Assembly (NCBI RefSeq): GCF_021538675.1
Contig: NZ_JAJUKH010000001.1
Span: forward strand, 1,023,462 to 1,087,461
Origin: Paenarthrobacter sp. AR 02
GTDB taxonomy: Bacteria; Actinomycetota; Actinomycetes; Actinomycetales; Micrococcaceae
Direction: 5' to 3'
Length of the DNA: 64,000 nucleotides
Shown: one piece after another, positions 16,591 through 26,082 of the stretch
Layout: each line of letters starts with the position of its first letter
How positions within the stretch are numbered: position 1 is the stretch's first letter
Position numbers and translations under genes: made by a program
The notes under the pieces: model-generated
Seen by the model: the letters and a program-made list of their open reading frames with translations, nothing else
Databases searched by the model: none
What the model was told of the DNA's origin: nothing

Positions 16591-17838
16591 ATGAAGAACT
16601 GGGCAGGAAACCTCGAGTACTCCTCCACGGAAGTGCGCCGCCCCACATCGGTTGGCGAGCTGCAGGAGCTCGTCGCCAATGCGTCCCGCATCAAGGCTCT
16701 CGGCTCCCGGCACTCCTTCAACACCGTCGCCGACACGGACGGGACCCACATCCTGCTCGACGCCTTGCCTCAGGAAGTCGTCCTCAACAAGCACAAGGGG
16801 ACCGTCAAGGTCAGCGGCGGGATCAGCTACGGCGCGCTGGGACGCGCGCTGGAGGAACAGGGATACGCCATCCACAACCTCGCCTCGCTTCCCCATATCT
16901 CCGTCGCGGGTGCCATCCAAACAGGCACGCACGGCAGTGGAGTCAACAACCCCTCCCTTGCTGCCGCCGTCGTGGGCGTTGACCTTGTGCGCGCCTCCGG
17001 CGAGCTGGTAACGCTCACCGAGGACGACGACGAATTCCTCGCCAGCGTGGTGGGCGTGGGAGCTCTGGGCATTGTGACGGGCTTGGAGCTTGCCGTCAGG
17101 CCCAGTTACGACGTCCGCCAGAGGGTCCTCACTGATCTCTCCTGGGACGGCGTCCTGGCGAACTTCCACACCATTGCGTCCAGCGCCTACAGCGTCAGCT
17201 TCTTCACGAATTACACGGGAGATGCCATCCCGCAGGTGTGGTTCAAAGCGCTGGACACCGAAGCTCCCCTCGCGGACCTGTTCGGCGGGACGGCTGCGAC
17301 CGCGGCACTGCACCCGCTGCCTGACATGTCCGCCGAGAACTGCACCGAGCAGCTGGACGTCGCCGGAAAGTGGCTTGATCGCTTGCCGCACTTCCGGCAC
17401 GAATTCACGCCAAGCAATGGCGAGGAACTCCAGAGCGAATTCCTGCTGCCCCTGGACCAGGCGCCTGCGGCACTACAGGCTGTCCGAGGCCTGGCGACCA
17501 CGTTGGCACCGCTGTTGTTCATCTCCGAAATCCGCACAGTGGCCGCGGACGAGTTCTGGCTCAGCCCGTTCTACCAGCAGCAAAGCGTAGCGCTGCACTT
17601 CACGTGGAAGCCCCTGCAGGCCGAGGTGGAGGCGGTACTCCCCGAACTCGAGGAAGCGCTGCGTCCGTTCGGTGCCCGGCCGCACTGGGGCAAACTCTTC
17701 ACCCCCGGCCAGTACGACTTTGCCGCTCTCTACCCCCGTTTCGAGGACTTCCGCGCGCTCGTCCAAGCGAATGACCCCACGGGCAAGTTCCGCAACGGTC
17801 TCCTGGACAGCGTGCTGGGCGTAGCCGTCACGTCCTAG
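16591..17838 (+). CDS. FAD-dependent alditol (xylitol/sorbitol) oxidase
   Basis: The 415-residue protein matches the aldonolactone-oxidoreductase group of the VAO flavoprotein family, closest in layout to Streptomyces AldO (about 418 residues). It has ALGSRHSFN near residue 38-46, whose histidine is the covalent FAD attachment site in AldO. It also has PHISVAGAIQTGTHGSG in the FAD-binding domain, and RPHWGKLF near the C-terminus (HWGK motif). It oxidises polyols at C1 with O2, giving aldoses and H2O2. ATG 16591 is chosen because the longer frame would run over the promoter and the regulator gene. LacI control fits polyol catabolism. Confidence 0.88.
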   Translation: MKNWAGNLEYSSTEVRRPTSVGELQELVANASRIKALGSRHSFNTVADTDGTHILLDALPQEVVLNKHKGTVKVSGGISYGALGRALEEQGYAIHNLASLPHISVAGAIQTGTHGSGVNNPSLAAAVVGVDLVRASGELVTLTEDDDEFLASVVGVGALGIVTGLELAVRPSYDVRQRVLTDLSWDGVLANFHTIASSAYSVSFFTNYTGDAIPQVWFKALDTEAPLADLFGGTAATAALHPLPDMSAENCTEQLDVAGKWLDRLPHFRHEFTPSNGEELQSEFLLPLDQAPAALQAVRGLATTLAPLLFISEIRTVAADEFWLSPFYQQQSVALHFTWKPLQAEVEAVLPELEEALRPFGARPHWGKLFTPGQYDFAALYPRFEDFRALVQANDPTGKFRNGLLDSVLGVAVTS

Positions 17839-17852
17839 CTGTACACCTGGCC

Positions 17853-17908
17853 CGTTGCCGGCCCGCTGTTCCGTTGCTGGCCAGCGACGGAACAGCGGGT
17901 TGGCAACG
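17853..17908. terminator. Very strong bidirectional hairpin between convergent genes
   Basis: Bases 17853-17880 pair with 17881-17908 almost perfectly (28-bp arms, core CCCGCTGTTCCGTTGCTGG). It lies between the alditol oxidase and biotin carboxylase stop codons and would stop transcription from both sides. A related palindrome lies at about 35058-35107. Confidence 0.85.
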
Positions 17909-17924
17909 CGATAGGCGAGGGCTC

Positions 17925-19688
17925 CTACTCGATGTGGGCCAGGACAGCGCCCGCCGTAACAACTCCGCCAGCGGCCGACACTACCTCTGACAGGGTGCCC
18001 GTCCGGTGCGCGGGCACCTGGGTTTCCATCTTCATGGCTTCCAGGACAACCAACGGATCACCGGCGGTAACCTCGGCTCCCGGGTCGACGAGCCACTTCA
18101 CCACCGTGCCCGCCATGCTGGAGACCAAGGCCGATTCGGCGGGTGAGTCGCCGACGCTTGAAACAGAACCCGGCGTATCGGTCGATGTGGAGAAGGCCGG
18201 AACGCCCTGCCCTGACCGGGCCCAACCGTCCAACAAATCGGCTGGAAGACCCACGGCAAGCCTCTTGCCATCAACGTCGACAGTGATGGTTCGCCGTTCT
18301 CCTCCCGGGGCCACCACGTTGTACTCGGGATCCACGGGGATTTTGTCGGCAAAGTCGGTTTCGATCCACCGCGTGTGCACCCTGAGTCCGGCAGCAGAGG
18401 TGAAGTCCTCGGACTCCAGGACGGCCCGGTGGAACGGTAGGACAGTCGCCAGCCCCGTGATGTTGATTTCAGCGAGGGCACGGCGGGCACGGCGCAGCGC
18501 CTGCTGCCGGTCGGCTCCAGTGACGATCAGCTTGGCCAACAGCGAATCAAACTGCGGCGCAACGAACGAACCGGAGCGTACACCGCTGTCCAAACGGATG
18601 CCCGGTCCGGTGGGCGCCTCGAAGAGAGCCACGGTGCCCGGTGAGGGCAGGAAGCCGCGGCCCACGTCCTCTGCGTTGATGCGGAACTCGAAGGAGTGTC
18701 CGCGCGCCACGGGATCCTCGGTAATACTCAACGGCAAACCTGCAGCGATCCGGAACTGCTCCTGCACGAGGTCGATTCCAGCGGTTTCTTCCGTGATGGG
18801 GTGCTCAACCTGGAGGCGGGTGTTGACCTCGAGGAAGGCTACGGCGCCATCCGCAGAGACCAGGAATTCCACCGTTCCGGCACCGTAGTAGCCGGCTTCG
18901 CGGACGATTGCCTTGGCGGCGCTGTAGATACTGCTTCGCTGGGTGTCGCTCAGGAAGGGCGCGGGAGCTTCCTCCACGAGTTTCTGGTGCCGGCGCTGAA
19001 GGGAGCAGTCACGAGTTCCCACCACCACCACGTTGCCATGGACGTCCGCAATGATTTGGGCCTCGACGTGGCGCGGCCGGTCCAGATACTGCTCCACGAA
19101 GCATTCGCCGCGACCGAATGCTGCCACAGCTTCACGGACGGCGGAATCGAAGGCTTCCTCCACTTCGGCGAGTTCGCGAACCACCTTCAGTCCGCGGCCG
19201 CCACCACCAAAGGCAGCCTTGATGGCGATGGGAAGTCCGTGTTCCTCAGCGAACGCCCGAGCCTCGGCGGCCGAAGAAACCGGGCCGTCGCTGCCGGCAA
19301 CAAGGGGAGCTCCGGCGCGGACGGCGATTTCGCGGGCCGTGATCTTGTTGCCCAACTGCCGGATCGACTCCGGCGAGGGACCGATCCACTCGAGTCCGGC
19401 GTCGAGCACTGCCTGTGCGAAATCGGCGTTCTCGGAGAGGAAGCCGTAGCCGGGGTGGACGGCGTCCGCGCCGGACTGCCCCGCCACCGCGAGCAGCTTC
19501 CCGATGTTCAGGTAGGTCTCTGCGGGAGAGTTTCCGCCTAGGCTGTAGGCTTCGTCCGCAGTGGCAACGTGCAGGGCATCGGCGTCGATGTCCGCGTAAA
19601 CGGCTACCGAGGCGATGCCGGCGTCGTCGCAAGCACGGGCGACGCGGACGGCGATTTCGCCACGGTTCGCGATCAGGACCTTGCGCAT
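17925..19688 (-). CDS. Biotin carboxylase with C-terminal biotin carboxyl carrier domain
   Basis: The 587-residue protein starts [20 protein letters not shown], the standard biotin carboxylase N-terminus. It shows [14 protein letters not shown], the ATP-grasp glycine loop ([13 protein letters not shown]), [13 protein letters not shown] and C-terminal carboxylase motifs to about residue 445. A BCCP domain ends the protein with EAMKMET, biotinylated lysine about 553. No carboxyltransferase gene is adjacent. The gene lies 7 bases after fused pxpBC, so it belongs to the 5-oxoproline operon. This suggests biotin-dependent lactam activation rather than acyl-CoA carboxylation (inference). ATG 19688 is the family start. 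Confidence 0.92.
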   Translation of the reverse strand: MRKVLIANRGEIAVRVARACDDAGIASVAVYADIDADALHVATADEAYSLGGNSPAETYLNIGKLLAVAGQSGADAVHPGYGFLSENADFAQAVLDAGLEWIGPSPESIRQLGNKITAREIAVRAGAPLVAGSDGPVSSAAEARAFAEEHGLPIAIKAAFGGGGRGLKVVRELAEVEEAFDSAVREAVAAFGRGECFVEQYLDRPRHVEAQIIADVHGNVVVVGTRDCSLQRRHQKLVEEAPAPFLSDTQRSSIYSAAKAIVREAGYYGAGTVEFLVSADGAVAFLEVNTRLQVEHPITEETAGIDLVQEQFRIAAGLPLSITEDPVARGHSFEFRINAEDVGRGFLPSPGTVALFEAPTGPGIRLDSGVRSGSFVAPQFDSLLAKLIVTGADRQQALRRARRALAEINITGLATVLPFHRAVLESEDFTSAAGLRVHTRWIETDFADKIPVDPEYNVVAPGGERRTITVDVDGKRLAVGLPADLLDGWARSGQGVPAFSTSTDTPGSVSSVGDSPAESALVSSMAGTVVKWLVDPGAEVTAGDPLVVLEAMKMETQVPAHRTGTLSEVVSAAGGVVTAGAVLAHIE

Positions 19689-19695
19689 CAAATAC

Positions 19696-21327
19696 TCACT
19701 TCTCTGGGGTGTTCGTAAAAGTCGTTGAATCCGGAACGAACCGGAATCGGATTCGTCCGCCGATGGGCACCTGCGCGGCGCGGTCCAGGTGTTCATCGCG
19801 CACCACTCCGATCACCGGATAGCCGCCGGTAATGGGATGGTCCGCCAGGAACAGCACGGGCAGTCCGGCGGGCGGGATCTGGAGGGCTCCGGCCATGGTG
19901 CCTTCGCTGGGCAGTTCACCTTCGCGGCTACGCTCCAGCGGGGTGCCGTCCAAACGCATGCCCACCCTGTTGGACTGCGGCGTGACCACCCATTCCTGGG
20001 AGCACAGCGAATCAAGCGCCTCCTGCTCGAACCAGTCGGCCCGGGGTCCGGGAACTACGTCCAGCTCCGTGACGCCGGTGCCCGGGAATTCGGGTTGCAG
20101 TTCGGGGCTGCCAACAGCAGTGGAAACGGTAGCTTCGCCCACCGGGAGCATCTGCCCAATAACCAAAGGAGCCGGGCCGATCCCGGACATCGTGTCCGCC
20201 GAACGGCTACCCAGGACCTCGGGAACGTCTACTCCGCCCCGGATGGCCACGTAATTTCGAAAGCCGGACTCGGGGGCACCCAGGGTGAGTACTTCGCCGT
20301 CGAGCAGCGCGAACGGCGTGGACATTGCGACGGTGCGCGCGGCGGCGCCCTCAGATTCAACCCACGACGGCGGCTGGATGGCCAGCGTCGTCGGCGCACC
20401 TGTCACGGCAATCACTTGGTCGCCGACTGCCTCGATAGTCAGCCCGCCGTTGACGCTTTCAATGCCGGCGGCCGAGGAACCATTCCCCACCAAGCGGTTG
20501 GCCCGTCGCAGTGAAGCCCTGTCCAAGGCACCGGCAGCAGAGACACCCAGCGGACCGAAGCCGCGGCGCCCCAGGTCCTGGATGAGGCTCTGCGCACCCG
20601 GGTTGAGGATCCTCAGTCCCGATTCCGCGTGGCGCTCCGCTTCGGGCTCAGGCAACGTCGAAGCACTGCTCGTGACAATTTCGCGGACGGCCCGGTACTG
20701 CACCCGGTCGCCGGGACGAACCAAGGCAGGCTGGGACCTTTCCAGGTCCCACATCCTGGCACCGGTCCGGCCAATCAACTGCCACCCACCGGGCGAACGG
20801 CGGGGATAAACGGCGGAATACTGCCCGCCCAGGGCCACGGATCCCGCGGGAACCGCTGTGCGTGGTGACGGACGACGAGGAACCGTGAGTGCCTCGTTCT
20901 CGCCCACCATGTAGCCAAAACCGGGCGCGAAGCCAGCGAAGGCCACGGTCCAGATCTGGCCCGTGTGGGCGGCAATAACACCATCCACGCTCAGGCCGGT
21001 CAGCTCCGCGACATCGGCGAGGTCGTCGCCGTCGTACACGGTGTCGATGACCACCAGTCCGGAATCTGCAATCTCGGGCGCGCTGAGTTCCAACTCCAGG
21101 AGCCGGGCACCGATAGCGCGGGTGGCCGCAGCGGATTCGCCTACCACCATCACCGTTTCCGCGGCGGCCAGCACATCAACCTGGCCCGGCAAGGGTGCCT
21201 TGTAGAGCATGTCCTGCAGGGCAAGGACGTCCTGCAGGCCATCGAGCTCGGCCAAGACTGCGCGGGTGCCGACTGGCCTGACCGAGCGAACCCTTTTTGC
21301 GGTGGTGGTGTGCATTACGGTTTCCAT
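19696..21327 (-). CDS. pxpB-pxpC: Fused 5-oxoprolinase subunits B and C (KipI-KipA/allophanate hydrolase-like)
   Basis: The 543-residue protein fuses two domains usually encoded separately. Residues ~15-235 are the PxpB/KipI (AHS1) domain, with [31 protein letters not shown] and [15 protein letters not shown]. Residues ~238-535 are the PxpC/KipA (AHS2) domain, with [19 protein letters not shown] and [12 protein letters not shown], and [30 protein letters not shown] near the end. With PxpA they open 5-oxoproline to glutamate using ATP. ATG 21327 is used, with a second ATG at 21315. It is transcribed after the MHS transporter with a 6-base gap. Confidence 0.92.
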   Translation of the reverse strand: METVMHTTTAKRVRSVRPVGTRAVLAELDGLQDVLALQDMLYKAPLPGQVDVLAAAETVMVVGESAAATRAIGARLLELELSAPEIADSGLVVIDTVYDGDDLADVAELTGLSVDGVIAAHTGQIWTVAFAGFAPGFGYMVGENEALTVPRRPSPRTAVPAGSVALGGQYSAVYPRRSPGGWQLIGRTGARMWDLERSQPALVRPGDRVQYRAVREIVTSSASTLPEPEAERHAESGLRILNPGAQSLIQDLGRRGFGPLGVSAAGALDRASLRRANRLVGNGSSAAGIESVNGGLTIEAVGDQVIAVTGAPTTLAIQPPSWVESEGAAARTVAMSTPFALLDGEVLTLGAPESGFRNYVAIRGGVDVPEVLGSRSADTMSGIGPAPLVIGQMLPVGEATVSTAVGSPELQPEFPGTGVTELDVVPGPRADWFEQEALDSLCSQEWVVTPQSNRVGMRLDGTPLERSREGELPSEGTMAGALQIPPAGLPVLFLADHPITGGYPVIGVVRDEHLDRAAQVPIGGRIRFRFVPDSTTFTNTPEK

Positions 21328-21333
21328 CTTTCG

Positions 21334-22683
21334 CTACGCCGCCGGCTGAGCGTGCGTCCCCTGCATCAAGCGAACGTCTTCTTCAGGCTTGGGGTCCCGG
21401 CCCAGGAGCATGCCCACGATCGTGACGACTGCCGCGACGAGGATGTAGACGGCGATCAAATACCAGCCACCGCCCGCAGCACCATAGAGCGCCGTGAAGA
21501 TGATGGGGGCGACGGCTCCGCCGATCACACCGGCCAGGGTGTAAGCCAGCGAGCTGCCGGCGTAACGCAGCCGGGCCGGGAACTGCTCGGTGATGAAGGC
21601 CGCCTGGGGTCCGTACATGAAGGCGTGAAGAGCAAGACCGATCACGGTTCCAACGGTCAGCATGGCGACGGACTTGCCCTGGATCATCAGGAAGAACAGC
21701 GGGATGTAGGCTGCGGTTGCCGCTGCTGCAATGCCGTACACCCAGCGTCGGTTGAAGCGGTCAGTAAGAGCCCCGGCCAGCGGGATCAGGAAGAGCTGGA
21801 AAGCGGAACCGATCAGGATGGCGGACAGGACATTTCCTGTGGTCATGCCCAGCTGCTTGGTGGCGTAGACGGCCACGAACACCGTGAAGAGCGCGTAGAG
21901 GATGTCGGGGCAAACGCGTGAGAGTGCTGCTGCCACCAATGCCTTGGGCTCCGTGGTGAAGACTTCCTTGATGGGAGCTTTGGGGCGGTCCCCCTGAGCC
22001 TGGATGGCCTTGAACACCGGGGTTTCCTCGAGCTTGAGGCGGATGATCAGGCCGAACACCACCAAAAGTGCTGAGGCGAGGAAGGCCACACGCCAACCCC
22101 AGGAAAGGAAGGCTTGGTCACTGAGGGTGGCGGCGAGAACGGCAAGGACGCCATTGGCCATCAGGTTGCCCGCCGGCGGGCCGATCTGCGCTGCCGAGGA
22201 CCAGAAACCACGCTTGTTGGGGTCACCGAATTCGCTCGAGAGAAGGACTGCGCCGCCCCATTCGCCACCGACGCCGATGCCCTGGGCCAGGCGCAGCAGC
22301 ACAAGGATTGTTGGAGCTGCTACGCCGATCACGGAGTAGTCGGGCAGTGCTCCGATGAGGACGGTGGCCACCCCGATCAGGACAAGGGTGAAAACAAGGA
22401 CGTACTTGCGGCCGATCTTGTCGCCCAGGCGGCCGAAGATGACGCCGCCAATCGGACGGGCCAGGTAGCCAACCGCGAAGGCTGAGAACGAGAGCAACAG
22501 CGCCACGAATTCGTCATTGCCCGGGAAGAAGATCTTCGGGAAGACGAGCGCAGACGCCACAGAGTAGATGGCGAAGTCGTAGTACTCCAGCGAGGTGCCG
22601 GTGAGGCTGGCGACGTACGCCTTAAGCGCACCTGGCGGCGGCTTCCTTGTCGCTGCCTTGGCTGCGTTGTTGGTGCTGGTCAT
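21334..22683 (-). CDS. MFS transporter, metabolite:H+ symporter (MHS) family
   Basis: A 449-residue 12-helix permease. It begins with the MHS pattern LTGTSLEYYDFAIYSVASALVFPKIFF, and has the loop 2-3 motif ARPIGGVIFGRLGDKIGRKYVL and RLAQGIGVGGEWGGA near residue 135, all typical of the ShiA/KgtP-like group that imports organic acids. Encoded between pxpA and pxpBC, it most likely imports 5-oxoproline or a related lactam/carboxylate (inference from context). ATG 22683 has GGAGGTCAT upstream on the coding strand. Confidence 0.9.
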   Translation of the reverse strand: MTSTNNAAKAATRKPPPGALKAYVASLTGTSLEYYDFAIYSVASALVFPKIFFPGNDEFVALLLSFSAFAVGYLARPIGGVIFGRLGDKIGRKYVLVFTLVLIGVATVLIGALPDYSVIGVAAPTILVLLRLAQGIGVGGEWGGAVLLSSEFGDPNKRGFWSSAAQIGPPAGNLMANGVLAVLAATLSDQAFLSWGWRVAFLASALLVVFGLIIRLKLEETPVFKAIQAQGDRPKAPIKEVFTTEPKALVAAALSRVCPDILYALFTVFVAVYATKQLGMTTGNVLSAILIGSAFQLFLIPLAGALTDRFNRRWVYGIAAAATAAYIPLFFLMIQGKSVAMLTVGTVIGLALHAFMYGPQAAFITEQFPARLRYAGSSLAYTLAGVIGGAVAPIIFTALYGAAGGGWYLIAVYILVAAVVTIVGMLLGRDPKPEEDVRLMQGTHAQPAA

Positions 22684-22730
22684 GATGACCTCCGGGGGGA
22701 TGAGGGATGGTGCGGGGCGCCCGGGGTGGG

Positions 22731-23489
22731 CTAAAGGAACGAGCCGACAGTCACGCCGGCACCGCTGAGGGCGGATTTCACTGCGGTAGCCATGGCAACG
22801 GCTCCGGGTGAGTCACCGTGGACGCAGATGCTTTCTGCGCGGATGTTCAGGATGGAACCGTCCGTGGTCCTGACGGACTGTTCGGTGGCCATCCGCAGGA
22901 CGTGCTCCGCAACGTCGGCGGGATCGTGCAGAACAGCACCTGGCTGATTGCGCGAAACGAGCGTTCCGTCGGGGTTGTAGGCGCGGTCCGCGAATGCTTC
23001 GGCCACGCCACGCAGCCCGGCGTCTTCAGCGAGGCGGAGGACTTCGGAGCCTGGGAGGCCGAGGATCGGAAGGTTGGGGTCTACCGATTTCACGGCTTCG
23101 ACGACGGCGCGCGCCTGGGCGGTGTGCTTGACGATCGCGTTGTAGAGACCGCCGTGGGGCTTCACGTACTGGACGCGGGCTCCGGTGGTGGCGGCCAGCG
23201 CTTGCAGCGCTCCGATTTGGTACACAACGTCGTCTGCCAGCTCCACTGGATTGATGTCCATGAACCGCCGACCGAAGCCTGCGAGGTCGCGGTACCCGAC
23301 GTGGGCGCCAATTACGACGCCGGCCTGCACCGCCTTCTCGCATGTGCTGCGGATGACGCTGGGATCGCCAGCGTGGAATCCACAGGCGACGTTGGCGCTG
23401 GAGACCGATTCAAACATGGCCGCATCGTCGCCCAGCGTCCAGCGGCCGAAGGATTCGCCGACGTCGCTGTTCAAATCGATGATTGCCAT
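22731..23489 (-). CDS. pxpA: 5-oxoprolinase subunit A (LamB/YcsF family)
   Basis: A 252-residue LamB/YcsF protein. Recognised by [14 protein letters not shown] at the N-terminus, [39 protein letters not shown] and [17 protein letters not shown], the classic ordered motifs of the family. It forms the ATP-dependent 5-oxoprolinase with PxpB and PxpC, removing the lactam made spontaneously from glutamine/glutamate. It is the first gene of the operon pxpA-MHS-pxpBC-biotin carboxylase, divergent from a GntR regulator. Confidence 0.95.
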   Translation of the reverse strand: MAIIDLNSDVGESFGRWTLGDDAAMFESVSSANVACGFHAGDPSVIRSTCEKAVQAGVVIGAHVGYRDLAGFGRRFMDINPVELADDVVYQIGALQALAATTGARVQYVKPHGGLYNAIVKHTAQARAVVEAVKSVDPNLPILGLPGSEVLRLAEDAGLRGVAEAFADRAYNPDGTLVSRNQPGAVLHDPADVAEHVLRMATEQSVRTTDGSILNIRAESICVHGDSPGAVAMATAVKSALSGAGVTVGSFL

Positions 23490-23538
23490 GATGTGATCCC
23501 TGCCTCGTGATGCGCGTTACATCAAGGATGCACCAAAC

Positions 23539-23563
23539 CGCTGGATTGTTCAACAATCCAGCG
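23539..23563. promoter_or_regulatory. 25-bp perfect palindrome, probable GntR operator
   Basis: The inner 19 bases read TGGATTGTTCAACAATCCA, and the symmetry extends three more bases each side, giving 12+1+12 perfect dyad. It lies between divergent pxpA and a GntR/FCD regulator, and its core TTGTTCAACAA resembles FadR-subfamily operators. It probably controls both directions. Confidence 0.8.
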
Positions 23564-23598
23564 ATCCTGATTTTCGGCAATCGTGTAATTTTGGTTTC

Positions 23599-24297
23599 AT
23601 GGCCAGTGCAGATCAGGAATCAAGCGAACAAGCTGGCTTTGATGGCGCCCGCGCCAGGATGCGGCTCCGGGTTCCGTCCGTGGCTGAACGCGTCGCCGAA
23701 GAACTGCGTTATCAACTCGCCGAGGGCTTCCTCGTACCGGGCTCCAAACTCACCGAAGCCACCATCGCCGAGGACCTGGGCGTCTCCCGCAACACCGTCC
23801 GTGAAGCGTTCGCCGAACTGGCCGCTGAACGGCTCCTCCTCCGCCAGCCCAACAAGGGCGTCTACGTCGCCACCCTTGAGGCTGGCGATATCCACGACGT
23901 CTACACCGTCCGCCGCGCCATCGAGGTCAGCTCCATCCGGGCGGGTGGCTCGCCGGAGCGCATCGCTGCCGTCAGGGCCGCCGTCGACGAGGGAAAGCGC
24001 GCGGCAGCAGTCAACGACAACGAAGGCCTGGGCAGCGCCAACCAGCATTTCCACGGAGCGATCGTTGCCCTGGCCGAAAGCAACAGGCTGGACACGATCA
24101 TGGCCCAGATCCTGGCGGAAATGCGGCTCTACTTTCACAAAGCCACCATGAACGCCCACTTCTACAGCGACTGGCTGGCCGAAAACGAGCAGATCTGCGC
24201 AGCGCTGGAAGCCGGCCACTTGGAAGAGGCCGGGGACCTGCTCCTGGCCTACCTCAACCGCTCCGAGCAGCAGCAGACCGCAATCCACGGGGACTAG
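23599..24297 (+). CDS. GntR family transcriptional regulator (FadR/FCD subfamily)
   Basis: The 232-residue protein has an N-terminal winged helix (SVAERVAEELRYQLAEGFLVPGSKLTEATIAEDLGVSRNTVREAFAEL, read in pieces, about residues 28-80) and a C-terminal all-helical FCD ligand domain with the metal-binding pattern NQHFHGAIVALAESNRL and a later HLEEAGDLLLAYL. It is divergent from pxpA with a 25-bp palindrome in between, so it most likely represses the 5-oxoproline operon and responds to the lactam or a related acid. ATG 23599 has a weak ribosome-binding site. Confidence 0.9.
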   Translation: MASADQESSEQAGFDGARARMRLRVPSVAERVAEELRYQLAEGFLVPGSKLTEATIAEDLGVSRNTVREAFAELAAERLLLRQPNKGVYVATLEAGDIHDVYTVRRAIEVSSIRAGGSPERIAAVRAAVDEGKRAAAVNDNEGLGSANQHFHGAIVALAESNRLDTIMAQILAEMRLYFHKATMNAHFYSDWLAENEQICAALEAGHLEEAGDLLLAYLNRSEQQQTAIHGD

Positions 24298-25023
24298 TCA
24301 GCGCTTGCCCTTCTTGCGCGAACCCTTGCCGCGGCCCTTGTCCGGATTCGGGGCATAGCGCTGCGCGACAGCGGGCTTCTTGGGACCGCCACCGCGGCGA
24401 TCCGGCTTGGGAACCTTCTTGGGCTTCTCTTGCTGGGCAGACGGCTGCCTGGAGCTTTGCGCCGTACGGCCACGCACGATCCCGATGAATTCCTCGATGA
24501 CCGGATTATCCGTGCCCACCAGCCACGCAAGGCCGATCTGGGTTCCGGGAGCACCAGTAAGGCGGCGCATCACTGTGTCCTTCTGGTTCAGGTGCCTGGC
24601 CACGGACATCGGCAGGATCGCCAATCCGGCCCCTGACGCGACAACCTGCAGCGCCATGCCGGGGCCGCCTATTTCGTCGATGTCCAGGAAATTTTCCTCG
24701 GCAAGGTCGTCCAGGGCGACTTCCTCGAACACAGAGATCTCGTGTCCCTTGGGAGCAACCACCACCGGCTGCTCTTCATACAGGGGGATGACGTTGAGGC
24801 CTTCCCGGTCCACGGGCAACCGGACAAAGCTAAGGTCCGCTGAACCATCACGCAGCACCGAAAGCTGGGCGGCGTCGTCGGACATGAACGCATGCAAGGG
24901 GTATTCCGGCATCCGCTCTTCCCACCGGCGGATCCATTTCCCAGGCGTCACCCCTGCAACATAGGCGAACCGGAGGCCCGGTTGGGTTTCGGCGGTTTCG
25001 TGGGATTCTTCAGCGGCTGGCAC
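24298..25023 (-). CDS. LysR-type substrate-binding domain protein lacking the DNA-binding domain
   Basis: A 241-residue protein whose residues ~16-195 match the LysR effector domain: LRFAYVAGVTPGKWIRRWEER at the start, a VLRDGSADLSFVRLPVD strand-helix unit, and SGAGLAILPMSVARHL. The usual N-terminal winged helix is absent. Instead the protein ends in about 50 residues that are highly basic and low in complexity (KPKKVPKPDRRGGGPKK, GRGKGSRKKGKR), which could bind nucleic acid. GTG 25023 starts 33 bases from the divergent DUF5997 gene. Role unknown; ligand sensor without its own HTH is the straightforward reading. Confidence 0.85.
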   Translation of the reverse strand: MPAAEESHETAETQPGLRFAYVAGVTPGKWIRRWEERMPEYPLHAFMSDDAAQLSVLRDGSADLSFVRLPVDREGLNVIPLYEEQPVVVAPKGHEISVFEEVALDDLAEENFLDIDEIGGPGMALQVVASGAGLAILPMSVARHLNQKDTVMRRLTGAPGTQIGLAWLVGTDNPVIEEFIGIVRGRTAQSSRQPSAQQEKPKKVPKPDRRGGGPKKPAVAQRYAPNPDKGRGKGSRKKGKR

Positions 25024-25056
25024 ACACTCACAGTACCGGCCAGATACCCTTGAAGC

Positions 25057-25506
25057 ATGACTCCCAAAGACTCCCAGTCCATGAAGCCGGCCACCGTTGC
25101 CAAGAAACTCGGCATCTACCTGCCGGCGACACCGCAGGAGTTCCAGGATTCATCGATCTCCCGCGACGAATTCGCCGAACTCCAGGCCAACCCGCCGGAG
25201 TGGCTCGCCGAACTGCGCCGCAACGGCCCGCACCCGCGCCCGGTTGTGGCGCAGAAGCTGAACATCTCCATCAGCGGCCTCGCCCGCGGCGGCGTTGAGG
25301 AAGCGCTCACGACGGCGGAAATCACCGAGCTGCTCCAGACCCTCCCGCAGTGGCTGGTCACCGAAAGGGCCACGCAGGCCGCGGTCCGCAGCGAAGCCCA
25401 GCGCGTTAAGGACGAAGCCCACAAGAAAGCCGCAACAAAGGAAGCCCGGGAGAACGCCGCCGCCAAGCGCGACGCCCCCAAGGCCTCCAAGCGGGACCAC
25501 GCGTAG
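25057..25506 (+). CDS. DUF5997 family protein
   Basis: The 149-residue protein contains the DUF5997-like core VAKKLGIYLPATPQEFQDSSISRDEFAEL and PPEWLAELRRNGPHPRPVVAQKLNISISGLARGG (read in pieces), followed by a helical segment and a lysine/alanine-rich tail. The core suggests a small helical DNA-binding-like protein, but no function is established. It starts 33 bases from the divergent LysR-domain gene; this head-to-head arrangement suggests a shared promoter and perhaps a shared role. Strong stem and T tracts follow the stop. Confidence 0.78.
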   Translation: MTPKDSQSMKPATVAKKLGIYLPATPQEFQDSSISRDEFAELQANPPEWLAELRRNGPHPRPVVAQKLNISISGLARGGVEEALTTAEITELLQTLPQWLVTERATQAAVRSEAQRVKDEAHKKAATKEARENAAAKRDAPKASKRDHA

Positions 25507-25521
25507 CCTTCAGCAGTGCGT

Positions 25522-25590
25522 GGCCGGGACCTAGGGTCCCGGCCACTGCTTTTTAAGGCCACTGCTTTTTAAGCCCACGGCTTTTTAAGC
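25522..25590 (+). terminator. Hairpin followed by three repeated T-tracts
   Basis: GGCCGGGACC (25522-25531) pairs with GGTCCCGGCC (25535-25544) around a TAG loop. CCACTGCTTTTTAAG then occurs at 25543-25557 and 25559-25573, and a variant CCCACGGCTTTTTAAG follows, giving three successive T5 tracts. It separates convergent DUF5997 and VOC genes. Confidence 0.85.
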
Positions 25591-25594
25591 GGTG

Positions 25595-25978
25595 CTAATC
25601 CTGATGAAGCTGGACGAAGTTGCCGCAGCCGTCGTCAAATACTGCGCTAACGCCGGAGGGGTCCTCAGCGGGCTCACCCTTGAAGGTGACCCCAGCGGCG
25701 AGCAAGCGCTGGTACTCGGCCCGCACATCGGGCACGCCCAAAACCACTGCGGGCATCCCTGCCTGGTAGACGGCGTTCATGTAGTTGGCACCAATGGGGT
25801 TGTCACTCGGTTCCAGCAACAACCCAGGCGAGCTGTTGTTGTCCGCCCCAGGATCCTTGATGATGAACAGGTTGTACTCCGGCATGGCCATGAGCGTCTC
25901 AAAGCCCAGGGTCTCCGTGTAGAACGCGTGAGCTGCTGCGGGGTCCTTGACATGGATGCTGCACATTTTCAGTCTCAT
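25595..25978 (-). CDS. VOC family (glyoxalase/bleomycin resistance-like) protein
   Basis: A 127-residue single VOC module: MRLKMCSIHVKDPAAAHAFYTETLGFE at the start, a central hydrophobic AVVLGVPDVRAEYQRLLAAGV repeat, and the closing VFDDGCGNFVQLHQD. One such chain would dimerise to form the metal site; His9, a mid glutamate/histidine and the final strand are the likely ligand positions. Members include glyoxalases, dioxygenases and resistance proteins, so the reaction is unknown. It is convergent with DUF5997 across a strong terminator. Confidence 0.87.
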   Translation of the reverse strand: MRLKMCSIHVKDPAAAHAFYTETLGFETLMAMPEYNLFIIKDPGADNNSSPGLLLEPSDNPIGANYMNAVYQAGMPAVVLGVPDVRAEYQRLLAAGVTFKGEPAEDPSGVSAVFDDGCGNFVQLHQD

Positions 25979-26082
25979 GCGCCAAGGCTACGCCCCGGGT
26001 CCGACACCCAGACCCTCGCGCCCACACAGGCACTGGCGCATACTGAAAGCAAAGCCATGTGAAGTCGCCTGGAGGTGGTCCG

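Noticed and set aside
25057..25506. Toxin-antitoxin reading of the DUF5997/LysR-domain pair
   Set aside because: They are divergent rather than overlapping, and neither shows toxin motifs.
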